Below, piece after piece: positions 1-11,900 of a DNA stretch of 64,000 bases. Source of the stretch: Oncomelania hupensis (Eukaryota > Mollusca > Gastropoda > Littorinimorpha > Pomatiopsidae). The first letter of the stretch is position 1. Every line of letters begins with the position of its first letter. The DNA is taken from the NCBI GenBank assembly GCA_036898135.1, contig CM072515.1:76107072-76171071 (forward strand), in the 5' to 3' direction. The notes below the pieces were generated by a model. The model saw only the letters and a program-made list of their open reading frames with translations, did no database searches and was not told where the DNA came from. The position numbers and the translations under genes are program-made.

Positions 1-2065
1 GGAGGACCTTGCTGGGATGACTGATGAGAGTAACCATGTGTCTCCCCAGTTGTGGTGCGGTAATTTTCACATTCCTGAAGGTTACCTTTTTTGGGAAGAG
101 TGATGACAAGCGACTGGGTCCATGGTGTAGACCACTCCCCACTCTGCCAGATTTTGTTAGATAATGGTGAGTGCGTCAATCATCGCTTCTCCTCTTGCTT
201 GAAGCAGTTCCGCGGGTATGTTGTCCACTCCCGCTGACTTCCCCTTCTTTAGCGATTGCATTGCTGCCTCAACTTCTCGGAGAATTGGGAGGATTTCTTC
301 TTCTTCTCTGTTCTCGGACATGCTAGAACTGATGGGTCTCCGTTTGGTGTGTGGTTGTAAAGGTCAGAGCAGTACTCTGTCCATCTGTCCAAGACTTCTT
401 GTTCTTATGTAAGGCATAAGCCAGACTTGCTTTGGATCGTGGAGACCTTGGGCTGTTTAACACTTGTCAGCCGCTTCACAGTCTGGTAGGCTTCTTGCTG
501 TTGTTCTTGTTCAGACTGTTCTCTATTTCCTAGCATTGATCTTCTATCCAGTTCTCATTTGCTGTGCGCATGCCTTTTCGGGTGTCATTGTTGATTTTTT
601 GGTAGGCATCAGCTCTCTGTGAGGTGTTGGATTTTTATCATCTCTCTTCGTTTATCACACAGTTCCAAGAGTTCAGGTGTGATTCACAGCTTCTTCTTTG
701 GCCGGTGCTTTCCAAGGATCTCCGTGGCGGCATCTGTCACAGCTGAGTTGAAGGTGGTGGTCATAGTGTTGACATCTACTTCACCAGCTCCCAAAATGAA
801 CAGTGGTGCAAATTTCCCTCCAATTGTAGCCTAAAATATTTCTGCCACCTCCGGGTCTTGCAGTTTCTCCAGGTCGAACTTCAGTCTAGTGCACTTTGCT
901 GTGTTTACTCTCTTTAATTGGAGCCGGAAAGACATCATCACGAGATCGTGGTCACTTCCGATGTCTGCTCCTGGAAAAGTGCGTGTCCTGCCAATGTTGA
1001 TGCTTGATCTGAAGCGTTTCTTGACCATAATGGAGTCGATCTGGTTGTGATGCTCCCCGCCGGGACTGTGCCATGTCCATCGTCTGGAGTTTTTGTGAAG
1101 ACCAAGCGTGTTTGCCAGTATCAGACTGTTGTATCTGGCAAACTCCAAGAGTCTCAGACCCCTGTCATTTGTCTCGTTGTTGCAGTGGGGCCCACATGTG
1201 TCTCCCCAGTTGTGGTGCGCATCTTGGCCAACCTTGGAATTCCAGTCGCCTTCCACTATGACTATGTCTTTCTTCGACACTTGGTCAAGGACAACCTGTA
1301 GATTTTCATAGAAATCCTCCACTTCGCTGTCGTCATAGTCTGATGTTGGGGCATAGGCCTGGATGATGGTGATGTTGAAAGGGGCTGCTCTCAGACGGAT
1401 GGTAATGAGTCTACTGGAGACTGGGCGGCAACCCATGACAGTGGCTAGAATGTTCTTGCGGACCAAGAATCCAACTCCGTGTTCGTGTTTGTGATCTCTA
1501 CCGCTGAAATAAAGCTTGTGGCCTTTGTCAGTCGTTGTTTCACCTATGCCTTTCTAGCTCAGTTCGCTGATCCCTAAAACGTACCATCGATAGTGGTCCA
1601 GCTCGTGGGCCAGTCCTTCTAATTTTCCCTCCGCATTTAGGGTCCTGACATTCCAGGTTCATATGACGATGTTTTTCTGGTGCGGATCTTGCTAAGTTGT
1701 CCATCAGTAGCACACTTATCACCTCCGTCCTTGTGGCCAACAGAAGGCGCGGTCCTTGATGACCCGGGCGACGACCGATCCGGTATGTAGTAAATGGTTT
1801 TATTCATCATGCAGTGTGTCTTCCTGGCAGGGCCCAATCCTTTCCAGGCTGTTGGCCACAGCTGATATCCACGACTACAGTGTGGCTCGCCTGGGCCCCG
1901 AGCACGTGGTTGTTGAACCTGTAGTAACATGAGGTTCCTCCGTCATGTCCGGTGACATCTGTGTAGAAGACTTTCGCCCAGTGATGCCGTCATGACATCA
2001 CCCCTGTTAGTCGCCTCTTAAGACACCTCGGGAAACGTTGGGTCTATTCTAATCAGTGCCCGAAC
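1..2065 (-). mobile_element. RTE-like non-LTR retrotransposon, 5' part (endonuclease and start of RT region)
   Basis: Read on the minus strand, this holds the element's 5' leader (about 1930-2065), an APE-type endonuclease (831-1930) and, toward position 1, the linker and first reverse-transcriptase blocks. The linker matches the copy at 60795-63590. Family: APE-type non-LTR elements cut target DNA with the endonuclease and copy their RNA at the nick. The copy runs off the window at position 1. It is broken by stops and frame changes near 830 and 1540, so it is inactive. Confidence 0.85.
831..1930 (-). pseudogene. APE-type endonuclease domain of RTE-like element, broken
   Basis: The main open part (831-1466) keeps the endonuclease core: VEGDWNSKVG (catalytic D and N), an SDHDLV motif near the C-terminus, and the AYAPTSDYD strand. 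The upstream part (1637-1930) carries the leader peptide with the HCMMNKTIYYIPDRSSPG motif, shared with the 60795 copy. That copy reads leader to endonuclease in one frame, whereas here the two parts are in different frames with a stop near 1552. It resembles what databases often call craniofacial development protein 2-like, which is transposon-derived. It is a dead copy. Confidence 0.85.
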
Positions 2066-2094
2066 CCACATGAAGAAACGAAATGGTAAGTGTG

Positions 2095-2605
2095 AAGTTT
2101 TTCAGTATCCTATCCTATCCTATCCCGTAACTCGAAAGTCGTTGGGGCACCACATATTATCGTTTAACCAGCGTACTCCATCTTTCTCTGTCCTCAGCAA
2201 CCCTCATGGCTTCGCTCAGTGGCAAGCCAGTCCATTCTCGAATGTTGTCCTCCAACCTCTTTTTCTGTCTTTCTCTTCTTCGGCATTCTTGCACCGTGCC
2301 TTGCAGGATAGTCTTTGCAAGGTCTGATGCTCTGGTGACGTGGCTATATCATCGGAAATTCAGTTTCTTCACACTGTGAGTATGTCATCGTGTTGTCCAA
2401 TGGTCTGTCGGACTTCTTCGTTGGTGATGTGCTGGCTATAGGAAATGCCAAGACGTTTTCTGTAGCACCTCATCTCCATGCTTTGTATTCTTCGTTGTAG
2501 ATCTGCTGTGAGGGTCCATGTTTCGCAAGCGAATAGGAAGATGGAGATGACAAGGGAACGCAGCACCAGCCTTACCTTAGAGTCTTTCCAAAAGGGCTTC
2601 ATCAG
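2095..2605 (-). mobile_element. RTE-like element, 3' end fragment
   Basis: The minus-strand translation of 2369-2602 gives the conserved region after the RT, with ACETWTLTADLQRRIQSMEM followed by the GISYSQHITNEEVRQ motif. The fragment ends at 2106-2125 in TATCC repeats (GGATA on the element strand). The copy at 58045-58505 ends the same way, so this is the true 3' tail. It is separate from the 1-2065 copy: on the minus strand this 3' end lies upstream of the other element's 5' end. Confidence 0.8.
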
Positions 2606-3189
2606 CTTTCAGCATCAAAACAGAAAAAAAAGGAATTTAAATAAAATCTAATAGCCCTGCAACTTCCATGACTGCGTCATTGAAACAAAATATGTAATAC
2701 TAAGTCTCTTTGATCGAACTATAACAATTCCCTTTCTCCTGATGGATGCCTCGCCGTACGGATAAATCAGGGGCTGACGAGAAGGGGGTGCACGTGCATC
2801 TCCCCCCCTACCCACTCACCCCTTTCCACCGAAAAAAAAACCAACAGAAATAAATAATAATAAAATCAAACATAAATATAAAAATAATAAATAAATAGAT
2901 AAAGCAAAAGTGCAATTACAGCTTTTGACAATTCTTTGATGGCCGCTGCCTGTCAAAGCTCAGTAGTTTGACCATCCCGGAAACCGGAAATCAGCGTTTA
3001 AAAAGTGGTAGCGCACCTCAACATGGTCCGCCGCTGATGTTTATGACTAAGGTGCGTTGTACGGATTTATCACTGCTTGGAATGAAATGTACACCACCAT
3101 CACCGTCATTATACCGTCCTTGTCTTTCATTCTCTTTCTCCTCCACACCATCTATCATCGTCGCCGCCACTACCACCAACACCACCACA
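2606..3189. other. AT-rich spacer, nothing recognised
   Basis: Low-complexity A/T sequence with short A and TAAA tracts. There is no coding signal longer than chance and no terminal repeats that I could pair. Confidence 0.5.
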
Positions 3190-3196
3190 ATAATAC

Positions 3197-3242
<46 letters not shown>
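3190..3242. repeat. (AAT)n microsatellite
   Basis: About 15 AAT units. They produce apparent poly-Asn, poly-Ile and poly-Ser readings in all frames that have no coding meaning. Confidence 0.95.
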
Positions 3243-3244
3243 TC

Positions 3245-3480
3245 TTGATGCTAAATACGCGCTTTTCCCCAAATCACCAGTCAGGCTCAAAGCGCGGCGA
3301 TCTTTACCAATATAATATTATATACGCTCACATGTATCGCCCACTCTCACACACACAACAAACACACATCTATCACTCAAACATGTGGTGTAAAGGCAGG
3401 GAGATCTCTATTAGAAGACAAAAGGAGACCAAATTTTTATTTGTGAAATTTTTGTATTGACTGCATCCAATACCGAAATA
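3245..3480. repeat. Dispersed repeat, copy 1 (related to 11405-11640)
   Basis: This stretch is recognisably the same as 11405-11640. Shared blocks include AAAGCGCGG, ATCACTCAAACATGTGGTGT and TTGACTGCATCCAATACC. No coding capacity is seen. It is probably part of an unclassified transposon. Confidence 0.7.
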
Positions 3481-3651
3481 GTACATAGTACTTCGCTAAA
3501 CTGTAACCCCCCGCTCCCCAACCCCCTCGACTTTTCCCAGGTCCGGCCCTGCTGATCACACTCAGGAAACACCACATAAAACATAACTACATAAGGTTCT
3601 GTAATTAACAAAATTCAACACATAACCCACCAACACACCCGGCAGTTCGTG

Positions 3652-3655
<4 letters not shown>

Positions 3656-3691
<36 letters not shown>
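3656..3691. repeat. 36-bp poly-A tract
   Basis: Uninterrupted run of 36 A on the + strand. It flanks the LINE at 3760-5215, but on that element's own strand it reads as T, so it is not that element's tail. Confidence 0.95.
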
Positions 3692-3692
<1 letters not shown>

Positions 3693-3759
3693 ATTTTGAA
3701 GGGAGATAGTGCATAGCGGGTTGTTGTGCGAGCATGTCGGAACAATTCTTTTTTAAAGT

Positions 3760-5215
3760 TCTGGATCTGGATCTGGAATAATACGTCACAGGAGCCTTGT
3801 TGGCTATCGTCGTGACGGGCCTGGGGGCGCAATCTACTTGTTGGAGGGTCTTGGTTAAAACGTCAAATGTCACTGGTTTTAAAAACTGGTTAAAAACATG
3901 GAATTGGTCAGTGGATTGACAGCCCTAGCGGTGACGTCCTCAGCGCTGGTGATGCTGCGCTGGCGATGTCATCGTTGCTTAGTTGATTCCTCTCGACTGC
4001 AGTCCGTACAAAGAATGAGTGCTTGTACTGTTCGGTCCTGCATGGAGGGATGCGGAAGCCGCGCGAGTTATTTACCGCTTGCCTTTGGACGATGTTGTCA
4101 CTGCTGTAGTCTTTAAACCTTGTAGGACGTATTCTTCGTCGGCCGGTAGGGGCAGGGTGGAGGAACGGTAGTGCTGGGATTTCGCCATCTACCATTTTGT
4201 GGAAGAGTTTGAGCGAAGCTGCCTGCGTCGTTCTTCAAGTGATGGGTAAAAAGGTAAAGGTAAAAAGTGATGGGAGTCTCAGGGTTTCCAGCATGGCGCT
4301 CACGCAACCTGGGTTCCGGGACTTATAGTCTCTTGTTATGAAGCGGGCTGCCTGGCGTTGAACTCTTTCAAGCTTATCTACCTCCTGTTTTAAATAAGGG
4401 TCCCATATCGTAGCTCCATATTCAAGCGTGGGCCGTACGAGTGAGATGTACGCCAAACGTCTACTCCCCTGGGGGCAATTCCGTAGGTTCCGGCGAAGAA
4501 AGCCCAAAGTTGATCCTGCCTTGCGACAGATGTTGGCAATATGGGATGCCCATTTTAGGTCTGATGAGATCAGGACACCAAGGTATGGGCTTTCTTGCAC
4601 TTGTTGCAATACCGTTCCTCCTAGGCTGTAGAGATAAGATGACTTTCCTCGAACGGACAGGATGTAGCACTTCTGCGCATTGAACCGCATACCCCAATGA
4701 CTGGCCCAAACCTCTAGTTCCTTGAGATCGTTCTGAAGTGTCAGGTGGTCTTGGAAGCTGTCAATCGCCCTGTAGAGGAGGCAGTCATCAGCAAACAGCC
4801 TCACTTTGGATCTCACAGACTGAGGTAGGTCGTTAATGTGGCAGAGAAAGAGCAAGGGGCTCAGCACTGTGCCTTGGGGTACGCCGGATTCAACTGCTGC
4901 TTCATCGGATGCCTCCCCCTCCAGCACCACCTTCATCGATCTCCGCGTCAGGAAGTTGGTAAGCCATGTATAAATGGGGCCTCGGACTCCATAGTGGTCC
5001 AACTTGTGCAGGAGCTTCTTGTGGGGGACTGTGTCGAATGCCTTGCTGAAGTCGAGGATGGCGACATCCACTTGTTTGCCGGCATCGTGAGACTCAAGGA
5101 GATCGTTTACTGTGGTGAGAAGCTGCGTCTCACAAGAGTAGCCGGATCTGAAGCCATGGTTCATGTCCGTGAGGATACTGTGCTTTTCTAAGTGATTGCG
5201 AAGGTGGCGGCAGTT
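3760..5215 (-). mobile_element. CR1/jockey-like LINE, 5'-truncated reverse transcriptase
   Basis: The minus-strand reading begins inside the RT at about 5215 and runs to the C-terminal thumb and tail. RT motifs are VAILDFSKAFDTVPH (first catalytic Asp), SGVPQGTVLSPLLF, and RLFADDCLLYR (the ADD box). The thumb has SSDLKWASHI and TLEYGATIWDP. Near 4240-4272 a short duplication around GTGATGGG shifts the frame. The C-terminus continues in another frame to about 3908 (KHSFFVRTAVERNQL). The 3' end is probably the CCAGAT repeat near 3760-3780. The 5' truncation is typical of LINE insertion. It is dead. Confidence 0.88.
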
Positions 5216-5575
5216 AATAAAGTTAATTTTAATATATAAAGAGATTAAAAACAACAAACACCTATTTCAAAAGCTACAAATTTTCAATTCATTAAAAGAA
5301 AGTTTGTTTTAATTTTAAAAAAAATCCACCACATTCCATAGACTGATCAAAATACGTAGCAAGTGGGAACAAAAGCACGATCATAGAAGGCCGGTAGTTA
5401 CTGATCCGTAAGATTTTATTAGGACTGAATTTAGTGATTTGATTGAAGAAAGAGAATATATTTTTAATACATCAGTTTTAAAGAAGTCTCTTAAAGAGGT
5501 GTCATGTGAAAGTTTGTTTGTGTATTTAAGAGTAACAGGCTTGTTTTTTAAGACTTGAATCATTTTATAATATTT
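5216..5575. other. AT-rich spacer upstream of the SCAF gene, nothing recognised
   Basis: AT-rich sequence between the LINE and a short retroposon 3' end. No coding or paired terminal repeats were seen. Confidence 0.5.
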
Positions 5576-5579
5576 TAAG

Positions 5580-5660
5580 ATAACGTCTCTCTGGTCCTGA
5601 TTTGGCTCGGAAGAGTCCGCTGGACCTAAAGCAATAACCTTGTATTGTATTGTACTGATC
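5580..5660 (+). mobile_element. 3' end of the TATA-retroposon family
   Basis: Only the last part of the family is present: GGTCCTGATTTGGCTCGGAA, then CTGGACCTAAAGCAATAACC and a TTGTA-type tail. The same 3' end closes the copies at 45488-46065 and 52296-52900. Confidence 0.8.
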
Positions 5661-5699
5661 CGTAAGCGTAAGCTTAATTCGGTGCGAAAAGTAGTGTAT

Positions 5700-5910
5700 C
5701 CGTTACAGTAACAATTGGTTTATAAAATAGCTTGTGATTGGTGAGTAATTCTGGGAGGACCAATCAAAAGATGTTTCTCACTCCAACATACTGACATTAT
5801 GGGATGAATTCCTACCGCCATTTTGGTCACCACGCCAATGGATGAGAAAAAGCCCAGTTAATTGCTATGCTTTTTCTAGTTTTGGGGAACATCTACCTTT
5901 AACTTTAAAC
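5700..5910 (+). promoter_or_regulatory. Probable SCAF gene promoter: three CCAAT boxes and a YY1-type site
   Basis: Two inverted CCAAT boxes (ATTGG at 5714-5718 and 5737-5741) and a direct one (5760-5764) lie about 23 bp apart, the arrangement expected of NF-Y promoters. CCGCCATTTT at 5815-5824 fits a YY1 core-promoter site about 90 bp before the ATG. No strong TATA box is placed well. The function is inferred from motifs and position only. Confidence 0.5.
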
Positions 5911-8900
5911 ATGGAGGCAGTTAGAGCATTCAATAATGAGGTATGAATTTGCTTAATAGTTTAATATATTGTAATATTTATAAACTATCGGTTATCATAA
6001 GATTTTGAAACCGCTGGCCGATTTTCATTTTTGGACTGCCTGTATGACATTTTCGTGCGTTTATCAGACAGTATTATCAGAAAGTTTTAAAACTGCCTTT
6101 TTCATTGTATGAAGGATAATTATGCAGGTTTTGTAATTTGTTTACTAATTTAATTATATTTGGACCGAAATGGATTGCCTCAATTAGTCAATATGAAACA
6201 AGAAACTGGTCGATTCCTAAAAGGCGTTGCGGAATATTGGGTGATCATAGACATAGGACGATAGGTAATAGGTATAGGGCTATTGGCTCGCGAGAAACAA
6301 TGTCGAACCACATGCTCTGAAGTCTCCACTTTTGTCTTTGCAAACTCGTAGGCCTCCTACATACTATACAAGGTCTAACACTCACCCACTTCCGTTTCAC
6401 TTTCAGCGACGGACCCAAAACAATAATGGTAGTGCTTCGGCTTGTGGATCTGAAGGTCCCGGGTTCGAGCCCTGGCCGGGCCATTGTGTTGTGTCCCTGG
6501 GAAAGACACTTTACTCCTGTTTTCCTACTCCTTCGGATGAGAGTATAAACCGAGGTCTAGTCTGTGTCGCATACATTCCATCATAACGGACTTTAAAGAT
6601 CCTGACGCTCATGTCCTAGACGGGTGAGTGCCGGTAACAAGAAAACACCCAGCATGCACCTTGGTAAAAAGTGCCATAATAATCAAAATTGATTGTGGGC
6701 ATATACGGAAGAAGAAGAAGAAAACACGCCTTTCCTACCTTTTGTGTCCACTTCAAACTCAAAATAAAGAAGGGTGCCATCGAATCACAAACACTCCAAC
6801 CAACACATTCGAATCACTTCAAATGATGTCAGCTCCTAATTCATTGCGAGTTTGTTCCAAAACGATGTCACAAAGCTTGTCCAACTGCAACCCAACCATT
6901 TTTAGTGGACCAGCTCCCTTTACTCCCTTTAGATTCAGGGCTGAGATTTAGCAAGCCAGGCTAAGGAGCCAGCCAGGCTCCTAACCTGGGAAGTTGAAGT
7001 TGCCAAAATATTTCTCAGGTTGCCAGACCCTTTGATTGAAAGCACGGTCATTTTTTAAAACTGTATAATTATTGCAGCTAATAAACAAGATAAATTTCAA
7101 CAACAACACTGTTTCATTTTTTAAAACAAGCACTGTATAATTTATTCATAATCAACATCCTCCTCCTCAATGTTCCAAAACTTGAAGGAGCTTGGGTGTG
7201 CCTTCTTCAGGCCATCTAACTTCTAAGTCATCATCATCATCTACCTGAGTACTCAGACTCTCCAACAGTTCTGCATCATCATAATATTCATCATTACTTT
7301 CAACTTCTCTGTCTTGGTGTGCCTTCTTCAGGCCAGCTAAGTCATCATCATCATCTACCTGAGCACTCAGACTCTCCAACAGTTCTTCTTCATCTGCATC
7401 ATCATATTCATCATTACTTTCAACTTCTCTGTCTTTTTTTTTTTTTTTTTTTTTCCACCCCTTGAGGTCATGAGCAATCTTGCCACTGTAGATTGTTCTA
7501 ACCTATAAAGGGAAAAGTGAAAGCCCCAGTTGAAAACCTGTCTTTCCTTTATAGGCATGACAGATTCACTGCGGCAACAGTACCCCCGTTGGAGTGCCGG
7601 GGGCTTTCAGTATAAATAGTATCCCCACTTTCTGGAAATTTAGTGCTTTAAATTCCCACTGTCGCTGTCTTCCTCATTTGCTCTTTCCCATTCCTGCTCT
7701 GTCCTATCACTCTGCTATACTATCTTCTTCTTCGGTAGATCAATGACCTACCTTTTTTCTTGAAAACTCTTTCTGGACAAGACTCCTTGTTTGTGTATGA
7801 GGTCTGTTGGATCAGCTTGGGAGTATTGGACGCTTTCTGCCGGGTGGTCACTAGGGCTTCCTATGACAGGAGTGAGATTTAGCGGTCGCCCGGTCGCCCG
7901 AGGCGACTTAAAACCGGCTCGGGCGACACCACTTTATAATTGAGCCAGCCCGCCTGGCGACCTAAAAAAAATGATAATACTTGCAGACTTTTAGAAGCTC
8001 GGTTCGAAGCAAGGGCGTTTTTAGGTCACTGTTCGTCTGCTACGAGTATGAAGCATACGCGAGCGTTATTTCCCTTTGCCTACTTCCCTTTCGCGCCAAG
8101 CGCGCTGTCTGCTTTGTTTGTGAAAAAGACACCCGCTACAAATTACGTGTATTGTAAAAATTTGTGTTTTATATGTGAACGATTGTAATTGTTGGGCTTC
8201 CTAAAAACCATGCGGGCTACCTCACTTTACTTACTAGCTAGCCCGGCGGGCTAGTTAGTCTCCTGGGTTAAATCTCACCCCTGATATGATGTTATTATTT
8301 AGCAATATAGGCATTTTATATGTATGTGTTTTGTTGATGATTTATAATGATGTTTGTATTCTATTTTGTTTTTGTAACCGGGGGTTCGAGTAGTTGGGGT
8401 AAAGCCTCAGCCGTCCCCTGCGTGGGATGTCTTTATTGTAAAGTGACTGGCCGGTGGAGGGCATTCAGTTTTCCCACCAGGGTTGTTTCAGCAGATCTTT
8501 TATGCGGATCGGGGGTTGTCCGGTCCTGATTTGGTCCTGATCCTAAAGCAACAATCAATCGATCAAAAAAGTCTTTTTTTTCCTCTTCTTGTCTCCCTCC
8601 CTCATCTCCCCCAGACTGAGACATTTCTATGATCTCGCCCTCTTTCATCTCTATCTCTTTGCCCTCAGCAGCACTCTTGGTTGTCTTCTTGGCCTGCTGT
8701 CCAAAAGCGCCACATCGTTCGAGATTGACAAAAGACTGATAATGGGGAATATCGAAAGTACGGCAAGTCTCGCGTGACTCATCAAGGAAGTCAGAGACTC
8801 GTTCCGATACACGCAAGGAAGCAAGAAGGCTAGGATCTCGCAGGGCAGTAGCGTTTCGCGGCGAGGGAAAGAAGAAAGTCTCGCGAGAAAAGGCTATTTT

Positions 8901-11900
8901 TACTTCGCAAATCCATCGCTTTGCTAGCGTTACCTAACTTCCTAGCATGCATTGGAACGGGTCTCCGGTGCTGACTGCAGAAGCGGTTGGCGCGTGTTTT
9001 GTTTTACATTGCAAGTCAAAAGTCCGTGTACGAGTACAGAATCTCTACCACTGGCGGTATTTTCAAGTCGCCAGCCAGGCGAATGGTACCCCAAATCGAG
9101 CTCGCCACACACTATTTTTAGGGGCCATTGGCGAGTTGGCGAACGTTAAAGCTCAGCCCTGTAGATTTATCCTGCATGTTCATTGGTTAAAATAAATGCT
9201 AATGGAAAGAAGTTTATAAAGTTGTGATTGGTCGTTACTGGTTGTCGAGACGATCATTTGTTAATATCGCTAGAGTAGTCCACCCTTCAATAGGCCTAAT
9301 AGCGTGTATTATTTGGGTGATCAATGAGAGTGCGCAAGTAAGTTGGTAGGTGACTAGGGCTGTGGTGTCAAAATTTGGAACAGCTCTTGTGACTTCGTTT
9401 TGGAACAAATTCGCAGTGAATTTGGAGATATCGTTTGAAGTGATACGAATGTGTTCTTGATTCATCTGACCCTTACACAGACCTGCCTACCTACAATTCT
9501 TTAAATCAGTAGCAAAAGGTCCAGTTTTCAGTAGCAAAGCCAGGTTTTCAGTAGCATGCACAACCGTCGATGTAGGACGCCACTACAAGTTAATTGTGTA
9601 CTTAAAATATATATTTTAACATTGAAAACGTTTTGAGAAAGCACAAAATCAGTCTCTACCTGCCTCAGCACACATGATAAGAAATACAATACTTGGTGTC
9701 GGGGTTTACTGTTTACTTTCGCAGAGAGTCAGCATAACAGCTCTCGAGTTTAACAAGGTCTTCTTTGGTCAGATGCTTGTTTAAAATGCCATCTGGCTGA
9801 CTCTTCACCTCCATCAGAGCCTCCATAGTGTCCTCTCCCAAGCTCGCTCTTTGGTCAGTTCTGTTCTTCCTCACACATGAGAAAACTCTTTCGTAGTTAG
9901 CACTTGAGTGTGGAATTGTGAGGATGGACACCACGTTTTAACAAAGGGAAATAGAAACGGAGCTGTCTGATTGGTCACGCCCTGGCTGCATCGTGTACAA
10001 TGGACTTTAGAAATAGCGGAAGTTCTATTTTCTAGGCGCACAATTGGCTTGAGACAAACCCCAAACTAAAAAAAAAAAAAAAAAACCTTTACTGGGCACA
10101 CGTTTGTCTATTTTTTTAGCTCTTAACAGGCATGAAGTCTTATACGTTTAGAAATATTTCGGAGTACGTTAGTAAAAACACCACATCTTAGGTAATAGTG
10201 CATAGATTGAAATGAAATAAAATGCAAAATGAACAGAAATAAATTCTCTTTTGATTATAAATCTTTTTATTCTTCTTTTGTCATGTCTTGTTTTTTATTA
10301 CTCCATGTGTTTACAAAAAAAAAGTTTTAAAAAGTCCAAACAAGCCTCTTTCTCTTCTTCACTTCCCTGCCCATCTGAAAGATCTGATGCATGCATGCTA
10401 CTGACACTAATGTCAGTACCGATCTCTTCCTCCGACTCAAAGTCAATTTCTCTCACTTCAATGTCTAATACATGGAAGCCTGTAAACTCTCCTTCATCAG
10501 TCGAAGAATCCAAACCATCCATTCTAGACACTTGCACACAAAAAATTGAAAACAAAAAATGAAAAACGAACGCATCAAAGAGAAAACGTGTGGAAATGCA
10601 GTCGATTGTTTTCACAACAGAATAAAATGGAAGACAATTGCCGGAAGTCTCGCAATCTTTCAAACAACGCGAGAATATAACAGTGGTTGATACGGACGCT
10701 TTTGGGCGTTTTGCCTGTTTAGATCCTCGGCCGCTACGCCTGGTCAAAGGTTGAAAAAAAAAAAAATTCCGTAGCAATTTTATGTTTGCCGTAGCACTGT
10801 AGCAGAGCTTTATTTTTCGTAGCTGCTACGGCAAAATCGTAGCAGTAGGCAGGTCTGCTTACAATTTAGCTTCAAATGAACACAAAAGATATTTTTTTAA
10901 AAAAGGCATGTTTTGGAGGTCAGTCTCAGAAACGGAAGTCAGTGAGAGCTGGACCTTGTATAGTATTTAGGGGGCCTACGAGTTTACAAAGACGAAAGAA
11001 GATACTTCAGAGCCTGTAGTTGACCTCAGCATCTTATCGGCGAGTCCTAACTTACTACTTCCATTAGGAGTTGTATTACGATTGTATGTTTGTCACTTTA
11101 TTATTATTGTACCACATGCATTTGTTTAAAATTCTATATAAAACAAACTTAAATGAAATGCTATATTTAAGTCTTTGTAAGTAATGATAATCACGATATA
11201 ATACACAGGCAGTTACTCGTAGACCTCATTTACTGTCCTCTTATCTCCCAAGGTCCATAACTCCAACACTTCTCGTTTCCGTTTCAGCCACTACCCCCAA
11301 ACAAACGTATTTCTTACTTTTTGTTTTGTGTCCACTTCAAACTGAACAGTGTGCCGATGAATCACAAACATTCATAGCATCACATTCGTAAAACTTGAAA
11401 TAATTATGATACTGGATGCTATACGCGCCTTATTCCTAAATAGTAAATCAGATTCAAAGCGCGGCAATCTGTAACCAACATACACTGTCACATGTTACAA
11501 ACACTCCTACATACACAACACACAGTCATCACTCAAACATGTGGTGTAAAGGAACGTCGCTAGTAGAAGACAGAAAGGAAATGGAATTGTTACTTGTGAA
11601 ATTTTAGATTGACTGCATCCAATACCATTATTGAAGGGAAATGGTGTCGGCTCTAAATTCACTGCCAATTTACTGTCACCAATGCTGCTCCTTCTGGGTC
11701 TGGAGACAGGCCCTACGGAGTTGTTATTGATTGAGATTCTCTCCCATGGGCTGGCTACTCAACGATATAAATAAATGATTGTTGATCAGATGCATGTAGT
11801 TCAACCAATGAATGAGCAGGAGCCCGTTGTAGGAAGCAATTTTCCCTTGACCCTGATGGCAAAAACACCAGTGTTTGCTTATGGCAGTGCCAGAAGCCAT

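Larger units (their letters stand above)
6936..9161 (-). mobile_element. hAT-like DNA transposon with 6-bp TSD, host of nested insertions
   Basis: Termini CAGGGCTGAGATTTA (6936) and TTAAAGCTCAGCCCTG (ending 9161) are inverted copies with small mismatch. Both flanks read TAGATT (6930-6935 and 9162-9167), a 6-bp target duplication. Minus-strand coding remnants occur at 8570-8816 and 7145-7560 and are separated by a later retroposon (7582-8560). Subterminal GCCAGG and GGCGA motifs are shared with the elements at 7867 and 12008. hAT membership is inferred from CAG...CTG ends and related elements carrying hAT domains. Confidence 0.8.

Noticed and set aside
3018..3315. Frames of 90-115 residues with poly-Ile or poly-Asn
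   Set aside because: Products of the AAT microsatellite.
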